5,891 nt of DNA from JAWKVD01 sp041398225 (lineage in GTDB: Bacteria; Pseudomonadota; Alphaproteobacteria; Caulobacterales; Hyphomonadaceae). The DNA lies in NCBI GenBank assembly GCA_041398225.1, contig JAWKVD010000043.1, positions 1 through 5,891 on the forward strand. Direction: 5' to 3'. The notes beneath the pieces were generated by a model. That model was not told the origin of the DNA, ran no database searches, and saw only the letters and a program-made list of their open reading frames with translations. Both the position numbers and the translations under genes were made by a program. Of this stretch, positions 1-5,261 are shown piece by piece. Position 1 is the first letter of the stretch. Each line of letters opens with the position of its first letter.

Positions 1-85
1 CGGAACGATCGAGCGCGTGGGCGGGCGCCGTCCAGCCGATGCAGGCCGCCGCGCATGCGGCGATGGCGAAGGTCCGGATGCTCAT
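1..85 (-). CDS. Exported protein, N-terminal signal peptide only (incomplete, runs off left edge)
   Basis: Only the first 28 codons are present. The translation is a typical Sec signal peptide: an N-terminus with Arg4, a hydrophobic Ala/Cys-rich core at about residues 6-18, then Ala-Pro-Ala-His-Ala with a predicted signal peptidase I cut after Ala24 (AHA-LDRS). The mature protein should therefore be periplasmic, or go further out. The ATG at 85-83 is supported by an AGAGGA ribosome binding site at 97-92 with a 6-base spacer. It starts 30 bases after the stop of the sugar dehydrogenase gene on the same strand, so it is probably the next cistron. The family cannot be identified from 28 residues. 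A c-type cytochrome partner for the dehydrogenase is one possibility suggested by context, but nothing in the sequence shows it. Confidence 0.72.
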   Translation of the reverse strand, partial: MSIRTFAIAACAAACIGWTAPAHALDRS

Positions 86-91
86 GCGGTT

Positions 92-97
92 TCCTCT
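92..97 (-). promoter_or_regulatory. Ribosome binding site of the left-edge exported protein
   Basis: AGAGGA on the minus strand lies 6 bases before the ATG at 85-83. It fixes the start of a gene for which only 28 codons are visible and so supports that gene being real. It lies in the 30-base gap after the sugar dehydrogenase stop codon. Confidence 0.6.
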
Positions 98-115
98 GGA
101 TCGGTGGCGGGGATG

Positions 116-1366
116 TCAGGTCGACGGCGTGAGGCGGGCGAGCACGCCGTCGCTGTCGTCGGTGATGACGTAGAGCGATCCGTCGGGCGCTTCGACGATG
201 TCGCGCATGCGGCCAAGATCGGGATCGAGCCGTTCCTCGGCGATAACGCGGTCGTCCTCGATTTCGAGGCGCACGATGGGGCCGGACAGGCCGGCGATCA
301 GAAGGTCGCCTTTCCACGGGAAGAGGTCGCCCTGGTAAAAGGTCATGTCGCCGGGCGCGATCACCGGGTCCCAGTAATAGACGGGCTGCTCCATGCCTTC
401 GTGAGCGGTGATCCCTTCGCCGATCGGTCCGCCGGGATAGTCAATGCCGTAGGTGATGACGGGCCAGCCATAGTTCTTGCCCGCTTCGGGAATGTTGAGT
501 TCGTCGCCGCCGCGCGGGCCGTGCTCGATGGTCCACAGCTTGCCGGTGAGCGGGTGGATCGCCGCGCCCTGCACATTGCGATGGCCGTAGGACCAGATCT
601 CCGGGCGTGCGCCGTCGGCGCCGACGAAGGGGTTGGCGTCCACCGCGGTTCCGTCCGGCTTGAGGTGGACGACCTTGCCGAGCAGGCTGTCGAGCTGTTG
701 CGCCTGTTTGCGCGGTTCGGGCTGGGAGCGTTCGCCAAGCGTCAGGAAGATGTTGCCGGCGCTGTCCCATTCGATGTTGGAGCCGAAGTGCAGCGGCGAG
801 GCCCAGGCGGGTTCCTGACGGAAGACGATTTCGACATTCTCAAGCCGGGTTCCGTCGGTCGAGAGGGTCGCGCGCGCCAGCGACGTTCCGTTGGTTCTGT
901 CGCCGCGCGGTTCGGAGAAGGAGAAGTAGAGCAGGCGGCGGTTGGCGAAGTCGGGCGCCAGCGAGATGTCGAGAAGGCCGCCCTGACCGCGCTTGTCGAC
1001 CTCCGGCACGCCCTTGACCTCGTTGCGCTGGCCGTTGGCGCTGAAGCGCCAGAGCTTGCCGGTCCGCTCGGTGACGAGAAGGCCGCCGCCGGGAAGCAGC
1101 GCGAGGCCCCACGGCTCGTCGAGATCGTCCGCGATGATGCTGGTGTTGAAGGTCACGCCCGACAGCGATTCCGGCGCGCGGGTCTGGCCGGGGAAAGCCG
1201 GAACGGCGTCGCGCTTGTTGGGTTCGCCCTGCGCAACCGGGGCGCGCGGCGTCTGCGGGGCGGGATCGGGTTCGGCCTGAAGCGCGGGCGAGCAGGCCAT
1301 CAGCGCCAGGAAGGTTGGGGCGAAAATGCCGGGGGCGAGGAAGGCGTGGCGCGTGCGTGTGCACAT
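116..1366 (-). CDS. PQQ-dependent aldose sugar dehydrogenase family lipoprotein (YliI/Asd-like, GSDH fold)
   Basis: Encodes 416 residues. Family members fold as a six-bladed beta-propeller and oxidise aldoses (or sorbosone-type sugars) with pyrroloquinoline quinone in the periplasm. Visible family marks include DEPWGLALLP (83-92) in the first blade, GGLLDISLAPDF (129-140), HFGSN (193-197, whose His is the expected catalytic base by analogy with soluble glucose dehydrogenase), GHRNVQG (261-267), EHGPRGGDELN (281-291), NYGWPVITYG (298-307) and a C-terminal RDIVEAPDGSLYVITD segment (388-403). The closest pattern I recall is E. coli YliI. The N-terminus is basic, then hydrophobic, and ends in a lipobox LMAC with Cys25. 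The protein is thus probably lipid-anchored, with a Pro/Gln/Ala-rich linker at about 26-65. The start at 1366 is chosen because AAGGAG lies 9 bases upstream and the signal sequence begins there. The frame stays open further upstream only because it reads into mutA. PQQ-independent homologues exist, so the cofactor is inferred. Confidence 0.93.
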   Translation of the reverse strand: MCTRTRHAFLAPGIFAPTFLALMACSPALQAEPDPAPQTPRAPVAQGEPNKRDAVPAFPGQTRAPESLSGVTFNTSIIADDLDEPWGLALLPGGGLLVTERTGKLWRFSANGQRNEVKGVPEVDKRGQGGLLDISLAPDFANRRLLYFSFSEPRGDRTNGTSLARATLSTDGTRLENVEIVFRQEPAWASPLHFGSNIEWDSAGNIFLTLGERSQPEPRKQAQQLDSLLGKVVHLKPDGTAVDANPFVGADGARPEIWSYGHRNVQGAAIHPLTGKLWTIEHGPRGGDELNIPEAGKNYGWPVITYGIDYPGGPIGEGITAHEGMEQPVYYWDPVIAPGDMTFYQGDLFPWKGDLLIAGLSGPIVRLEIEDDRVIAEERLDPDLGRMRDIVEAPDGSLYVITDDSDGVLARLTPST

Positions 1367-1375
1367 GGAACGAGT

Positions 1376-1381
1376 CTCCTT
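1376..1381 (-). promoter_or_regulatory. Ribosome binding site deciding the sugar dehydrogenase start
   Basis: A near-consensus AAGGAG on the minus strand lies 9 bases before the ATG at 1366. It decides the start codon, because the same reading frame stays open upstream to beyond 2200 through the damaged end of mutA and could be miscalled as a 705-residue fusion. Confidence 0.75.
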
Positions 1382-1405
1382 GCTGATCGATCCCGAAGGC
1401 GCGCG

Positions 1406-1423
1406 CCCGGAAGACGCTCCGGG
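1406..1423 (-). other. Small inverted repeat between mutA and the sugar dehydrogenase gene
   Basis: CCCGGA and TCCGGG form a perfect 6-base-pair stem around a 6-base loop. It sits between the inferred original mutA stop (1434-1432) and the ribosome binding site of the next gene. No T-run follows in the minus-strand direction, so it does not look like an intrinsic terminator. An intercistronic RNA hairpin affecting mRNA processing or stability is possible, but a chance GC-rich palindrome is about as likely. Confidence 0.3.
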
Positions 1424-1431
1424 GAACGCGC

Positions 1432-3348
1432 TCAGGCGACGCCAGGTCTCGTGCGCTTTCAAGGCTTTCAACCACGTCAACGCCGACGTGAATGAATTCG
1501 TCCACGCCCGCCGCGCGCCACGCGGCTTCGTGATCGCCGGACGGCCGGCGAGATGACCCGCCGAGCGCCTGCGGTTTTCAGCGCGCCGGCGGTTGCGAGC
1601 TTCCTCGGCATAGCGGGCGTCAGCCCCGAATGCAGGCGATGGTCGCGCCGGGCTGGCCAGCGCCTCGGCGACGGCTTCCGGCGCGCCTTCAGCGACTTCG
1701 AAGGCGAGGCCGCCGACGGCGAAGAAGTTTTGCGCATAGGTGAGGCGGGCGGTGTGTTCGGACAGCGGCCCGAGCACGCAGAGCAGAACCTTGAGCGAAG
1801 CGCCGCCATCGACCGCTTTCGCGGCGCGCGCGGCCAGCTCCTCGAAGGGCTCAGCGACGCGCATGGGCGCAAGGCCCAGCGGCGCGACGGTTTTCGAGAT
1901 CGCCTGCTGGAGATCCGCGAGCGTGGCGCTGGCCGGCCGCCGCAGGAGCGCTCGGCGGCGATGCTCGCGCCGGTGGTTTTCGGAGGTTCGGTTGGGCGTT
2001 CGACCGGATCGACATCCGGCGCGGTTTCGCCGAGCAGCGGGAAGTCGTTGACGCCGGTGATCCATTCCTTGCGGCGGCGAACGGCCTTGCGGCGCGCGTC
2101 GGCGGAGGCGGCGATCTCGGATTTCAGGGCGTCGGCGGTGGGGCCGGCGTCGACGCCGCCGGCGGTCTCCATGACCTGGAAACGCTTCCAGGCGGCGGTC
2201 GCGATTTCGTCGGCGAGCGCTTCGATGCTCCACACGCCGCCGGCCGGGTCGATGACGCGGCCGAGGCTGGATTCTTCCTGCGCCATGATCTGGGTGTTGC
2301 GCGCCATGCGGCGGGCCAGTTTGCCGGGTTCGCCCATGGCGTCGGTGAAGTTGCGGACGGTCGCGACGTCGGCGCCGCCGACCCCGGCGGAGAAGCAGGC
2401 GGAGGTGTTGCGCAGCAGGTTCACCCAGGCGTCGCGCGCGGCCAGCATGCGGCGCGAGGTGACGGCCTGAAGGCGCAGCAGGGCGGCGTCGGCGCCGAAG
2501 GCTTCGGCGATGCGGCCCGTGATGCGGCGTGCGGCGCGGAGCTTGGCCATTTCGACCAGAATGTCCGGTCCGGTCGCGACCGTGAGCAGGAGCGCGTTGG
2601 CGGCTTCGTCGGGGGACAGGCCGGCGGAGATCATGGCGCGCATCGCCTTGGCCGTGAGACCGGCGAGGACGGCCAGTTCCTGAACTTCCGTGCCGCCGGC
2701 TTCGTGGACGGGACGGGCGTCGGCGCGCGCGGCGCGGGCGGCGGGGAAGGTTCGCGCGATGGAGGCGGAGGCCGCGCCGAGCGCGTCGGACGCGGTGGAG
2801 GCGACGTCGATGTTGAAGTCGATCCGGGCGGCGGCGCGCGCATCGTCGGGCATGGCGGCGGCGAGCAGGGCGGCGGCGGCCGCGCCGGCGGTTTCGCCCG
2901 CATCGAGCGCCACGGGGGCGAGATCGAGCTTCACGTCTTTCAGAAGGGCGGCGACGTCGGCCGCGGTCTGAACCGCGACGCCGGACTGGCCGGCGGGATC
3001 GAGGCGGAGTTCGATCGAGGACACGCCGCCTTCAAGCGCTTCGATGATCTGGTCGTGCGCGGCGCCGACATTCGGGTGGGAGACGACCTGACGGATGTCC
3101 CACGGGAGATAGACGTCGCGACCGGCCTCGAAGCCGCGCAGCCACGGCGCGGCGCCGGGGAGGTTGGGATCGCCCTGCGCGGTCGCCCAGTCGGTGGCGC
3201 GATAAAGCGGACGGACTTCGAGACCGTGCTCCGTGCGGCTGACGAGCCTGTCGAACGGAGCGCCCTTCATGGCCTTGTCGACCAGGGCGCGCCAACGGGC
3301 TTCGTCGGCCTCCGGGAATTCCGCCGAGAGCGAGATCAGATCGGTCAT
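1432..3348 (-). pseudogene. mutA: Methylmalonyl-CoA mutase small (beta) subunit, C-terminal part frameshifted
   Basis: MutA is the non-catalytic partner of MutB in the heterodimeric, B12-dependent mutase that interconverts methylmalonyl-CoA and succinyl-CoA in propionate metabolism. Codons 1-467 (3348-1948) are intact. They hold the TIM-barrel-type domain with family segments FDRLVSRTEHGLEVRPLYR (32-50), SHPNVGAAHDQIIEALEGGV (90-109), TSRRMLAARDAWVNLLRNT (297-315) and ESSLGRVIDPAGGVWSIEAL (359-378). After that, family sequence continues but changes frame: LADLQQ to EAVAEAL (frame 2), GATIACI (frame 3), GADARYAEEA (frame 2), GALKTAGARR (frame 1), HLAGRP (frame 2), GDHEAAWRAAGVDEFIHVGV (frame 3). 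The gene probably once ended at a TGA at 1434-1432, giving about 640 residues, normal for the family. As written, the first frame reads on to a stop at 1479-1477 (623 residues with a scrambled tail). No DxHxxG cobalamin motif is seen, as expected for a small subunit. The start has GAGGA 4 bases upstream. No mutB follows. True decay and sequence error cannot be separated here. Confidence 0.88.
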
Positions 3349-3352
3349 GTCA

Positions 3353-3357
3353 TCCTC
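3353..3357 (-). promoter_or_regulatory. Ribosome binding site of mutA
   Basis: GAGGA on the minus strand, within AAAGAGGA, lies 4 bases before the ATG at 3348. The spacer is slightly short but acceptable. It supports the chosen start, whose N-terminus (MTDLISLSAEFPEADEARW) resembles other small subunits. Confidence 0.6.
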
Positions 3358-3368
3358 TTTGCCGTCCG

Positions 3369-3398
3369 GCTATGCGGGGTCGGGCTTCCCTGCGTCAA
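3369..3398 (-). promoter_or_regulatory. Possible mutA promoter (weak)
   Basis: On the minus strand TTGACG (3398-3393) matches the -35 consensus at five of six bases. CATAGC (3374-3369), 18 bases on, is a poor -10 match. Transcription would start only about 14 bases before the mutA ATG. The -35 lies within GCGTCAAGAC, which shares eight bases (GTCAAGAC) with one arm of the palindrome at 3450-3464. The assignment is by eye and tentative. Confidence 0.25.
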
Positions 3399-3422
3399 GA
3401 CTTCGGGGCGGAAACGAAGAGG

Positions 3423-3450
3423 TTGCGGGCGGCCGGGACGCCGCTATAAC
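3423..3450 (+). promoter_or_regulatory. Candidate sigma-70-type promoter for the nitronate monooxygenase gene
   Basis: TTGCGG (3423-3428) and TATAAC (3445-3450) are separated by 16 bases. The -10 element matches the consensus well in an otherwise GC-rich region. Transcription would begin near 3457, giving a leader of about 50 bases before the ATG at 3509. The predicted start falls inside the palindrome at 3450-3464, which argues for repression at this promoter. It was found by inspection only. Confidence 0.45.
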
Positions 3451-3464
3451 TTGACAGTGTCAAG
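3450..3464. promoter_or_regulatory. Perfect 15-base palindrome, likely operator for a dimeric repressor
   Basis: CTTGACAGTGTCAAG has 7-base arms around a single central G. Size and symmetry fit the operators of dimeric helix-turn-helix regulators such as TetR-, GntR- or MarR-type proteins. It lies in the divergent mutA / flavoprotein intergenic region, directly downstream of a candidate -10 element, so bound protein would cover the transcription start. No regulator gene is visible in the window, so the controlling protein is unknown. An 8-base copy of one arm (GTCAAGAC, 3394-3401) recurs 65 bases away at the candidate mutA -35. Confidence 0.6.
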
Positions 3465-3494
3465 ACGCGGCGCGGCGAAGACCGTGCGCCCGAA

Positions 3495-3501
3495 AGAAGG
3501 A
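3495..3501 (+). promoter_or_regulatory. Ribosome binding site of the nitronate monooxygenase gene
   Basis: AGAAGGA precedes the ATG at 3509 by 7 bases. This is the best Shine-Dalgarno match nearby and supports that start. Confidence 0.65.
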
Positions 3502-3508
3502 TTCTGCG

Positions 3509-4507
3509 ATGTCATTGCCGGCCGTCCTCGCCAATTCGATGTCCGTACCGGTGATCGGTTCGCCGCTGTTCATCATTTCGAACCCGGACCTCGTGATCGC
3601 GCAGTGCAAGGCGGGCGTGGTGGGATCGTTTCCCTCGCTCAACGCGCGGCCGCTTGAGCAGCTCGACGAGTGGCTGGCGCAGATCACCTCGGAGCTGGAC
3701 GCGGCGCGCAAGGCCGATCCGAGCGCCCGCATCGCGCCGTTCGCGGTGAACCTGATCGTGCACAAGTCGAACAACCGGCTGGAGGAAGATCTGGCGCTGT
3801 GCGTGAAGTACAAGGTTCCGATCATCATCACGTCGCTGGGGGCGCGGCCGGAGGTGAACGAGGCGATCCACTCGTATGGCGGGATCGTGATGCACGACAT
3901 CATCAATGTCGCGTTCGCTCACAAGGCGCTTGAGAAGGGCGCCGACGGGCTGATCGCGGTGTGCGCGGGCGCGGGCGGCCATGCCGGGACGCTGTCGCCG
4001 TTCGCCCTGATCCAGGAGATCCGCCAGTTCTTCGACGGGCCGCTGGCGCTGTCAGGGTCGATCGCGACGGGCTCGGCCGTCTATGCGGCGCAGGCCATGG
4101 GCGCGGACCTCGGCTATATCGGGACGGCGTTCATCGCCACGGACGAGGCGCGGGCGGACGAGCGCTACAAGGACATGATCGTCGACAGCACGGCGGGCGA
4201 CATCGTCTATTCCAGCCTGTTCACCGGCGTTTCTGGCAATTATCTCGCGCCGTCGATCATCGCGGCGGGGATGGACCCGGCCAACCTGCCCGAAGGCGAC
4301 AAGTCGACAATGAATTTCGGCTCGGGCGGCAACACCAAGGCCAAGGCCTGGAAGGACATCTGGGGATCGGGTCAGGGCATCGGCGCGATCAAGTCGCGGA
4401 TGAGCGCGGCGGCGTTCGTCGCCCAACTGCGCCGCGAGTACGAGGAAGCCAGCCAACGCATGGGGCGCCTGTCGGCTGAGTACGGCACGCACCCTTCAGC
4501 GGTCTGA
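3509..4507 (+). CDS. Nitronate monooxygenase / 2-nitropropane dioxygenase-family flavoprotein
   Basis: Encodes 332 residues and is complete. The family consists of FMN-binding TIM-barrel oxidoreductases. Characterised members oxidise alkyl nitronates such as propionate 3-nitronate to carbonyl compounds plus nitrite, while relatives include FabK-type enoyl-ACP reductases. Visible marks are the N-terminal PVIGSPLFIISNPDLV (14-29, strand one with substrate/FMN contacts), VVGSFPSLNARP (37-48), FAVNLIVHKSN (78-88), the signature AGAGGHAG (153-160), the FMN-phosphate region LSGSIATGSAVYAAQAMGAD (181-200) and GYIGTAFIATDEA (202-214). No signal peptide is seen, so it should be cytosolic. The C-terminal region (about 270-332) is helical and charged, as in bacterial members of about this length. 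It is transcribed divergently from mutA, next to a palindromic operator. The substrate cannot be read from sequence; 'nitronate monooxygenase' is a family label, not proven activity. Confidence 0.92.
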   Translation: MSLPAVLANSMSVPVIGSPLFIISNPDLVIAQCKAGVVGSFPSLNARPLEQLDEWLAQITSELDAARKADPSARIAPFAVNLIVHKSNNRLEEDLALCVKYKVPIIITSLGARPEVNEAIHSYGGIVMHDIINVAFAHKALEKGADGLIAVCAGAGGHAGTLSPFALIQEIRQFFDGPLALSGSIATGSAVYAAQAMGADLGYIGTAFIATDEARADERYKDMIVDSTAGDIVYSSLFTGVSGNYLAPSIIAAGMDPANLPEGDKSTMNFGSGGNTKAKAWKDIWGSGQGIGAIKSRMSAAAFVAQLRREYEEASQRMGRLSAEYGTHPSAV

Positions 4508-4598
4508 GATTCTCGTCAGACACGTCTGCGCTGGACGATGGCGCGGATAGCCTCGTATTCGGGCATTCACGGGGTTTCAGAACTGCTTGAGAGGCCGC
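4508..4598. other. Short intergenic gap without a clear terminator or promoter
   Basis: These 91 bases separate the flavoprotein gene from the membrane-anchored protein. A short symmetric run CAGACACGTCTG (4517-4528) is present, but its loop is too tight and no T-run follows. I see no convincing -35/-10 pair. Whether the downstream genes are read through from the flavoprotein promoter is open. Confidence 0.4.
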
Positions 4599-5261
4599 AT
4601 GCGGCGTGCACTCGATATTCTGCGTGCGGGGTTCGGCCTGCTGGCGGCGACCGGCGTGCTGTTTCTTTGGGGCGCATGTTTCAAGCTGGGTCGGGAAAAC
4701 GCGGTGTGGAGCATGTCGAATCTCTTCCCGGGAAGCGCGCGTGTCACCGTGTCGGAGGTGCTGACGACGCTGAGCATTCCGGTTCACTGGATTGAGCGGG
4801 GGCTGGGCTGGCGATTCGGCGGGCGCAACAGCCTGGTGGATACGCAGCAATGCATCGGGGACCACATCGACAACCGCCGGCGCATCAACACATGCATCCG
4901 CGATGAGGAGCGGTATATTCCATTGCCTGACAGCCAATACAGGGCGGTGCTGTACTGGAACGACGATACGCCATGCACCGTTCAGCTCGAAGACGCCGAG
5001 TTCGAACGGTTCCTACCGACACAGCTTGGGCTTGAGCTTGAAGTCGAGGCCAGCGCCAAGCGGATATTCGCCGTCGCCAATAGCGACAGGCTGGACCCGC
5101 GAGGCGTGCACACCTACTTGCTCGATGAAGAGGGATGCGCATTCGCCAAGCAGAACAACGGCTCATACAAGTGGAGGCTGCTTCTGATGAAGGGGTTCTC
5201 GAACGATCTTGCGGACCAGAATCCCGAGGACGCCGGACATGATCATCGATCCGTGGACTGA
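4599..5261 (+). CDS. Membrane-anchored exported protein of unknown function
   Basis: Encodes 220 residues. I do not recognise the family. The N-terminus is basic (MRRALDILR), followed by one hydrophobic segment at about residues 11-28, then a mostly polar domain expected to face the periplasm. Cys27 lies at the end of the membrane segment; the preceding residues (WGA) do not form a standard lipobox, so an uncleaved anchor is likelier than a lipoprotein. The outer part has four cysteines (85, 99, 126, 180), enough for two disulfides, and Trp/Tyr-rich stretches (YRAVLYWND 114-122, GSYKWRLLLMKGF 188-200). The tail is acidic and polar with DAGHDHRSVD at the end. The ATG at 4599 has GAGAGG 4 bases upstream. 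A TTG at 4587 in the same frame would add four residues but lacks a ribosome binding site. Base composition is lower in GC than its neighbours. Its end overlaps the next gene by 23 bases. Confidence 0.78.
   Translation: MRRALDILRAGFGLLAATGVLFLWGACFKLGRENAVWSMSNLFPGSARVTVSEVLTTLSIPVHWIERGLGWRFGGRNSLVDTQQCIGDHIDNRRRINTCIRDEERYIPLPDSQYRAVLYWNDDTPCTVQLEDAEFERFLPTQLGLELEVEASAKRIFAVANSDRLDPRGVHTYLLDEEGCAFAKQNNGSYKWRLLLMKGFSNDLADQNPEDAGHDHRSVD
5226..5230 (+). promoter_or_regulatory. Ribosome binding site of the threonine dehydratase, inside the preceding gene
   Basis: GAGGA lies 8 bases before the ATG at 5239, within the coding sequence of the upstream membrane-anchored protein. It decides the dehydratase start and implies that ribosomes finishing the upstream gene pass over it, a usual arrangement for translational coupling. 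Confidence 0.6.

Noticed and set aside
17..1495. Long plus-strand open frame (492 residues) opposite the sugar dehydrogenase and the end of mutA
   Set aside because: It is antisense to a gene with clear family motifs, has low-complexity Arg/Gly/Ala-rich composition, and is the usual shadow of high-GC coding DNA.
116..2233. Apparent 705-residue fusion of a MutA C-terminal piece with the sugar dehydrogenase on the minus strand
   Set aside because: The frame is open only because of GC bias and the mutA frameshifts. The dehydrogenase has its own ribosome binding site, ATG and lipoprotein signal at 1366, and the sequence just upstream of that ATG does not resemble any domain.
1553..2470. 305-residue plus-strand open frame opposite the C-terminal half of mutA
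   Set aside because: It is antisense to clear MutA family sequence and shows no recognisable domain or ribosome binding site.
3451..3456. TTGACA read as a consensus -35 element
   Set aside because: On the plus strand no -10-like sequence lies 16-18 bases downstream (the region is GCGGCGCGG-type). On the minus strand the only TA-rich hexamer is just 8 bases away. It is better explained as an arm of the palindrome.
2704..3657. 317-residue plus-strand open frame across mutA and the divergent promoter region
   Set aside because: It is a Gly/Arg/Asp-rich shadow of mutA, has no motif, and runs through the start of the real flavoprotein gene in a different frame.
4517..4528. CAGACACGTCTG after the flavoprotein gene as a transcription terminator
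   Set aside because: The stem is 4-5 base pairs with a minimal loop and there is no T-run, so it lacks the marks of an intrinsic terminator.
4587..4598. TTG at 4587 as the start of the membrane-anchored protein
   Set aside because: There is no ribosome binding site before it, while the ATG at 4599 has GAGAGG upstream and gives a normal basic-then-hydrophobic N-terminus.
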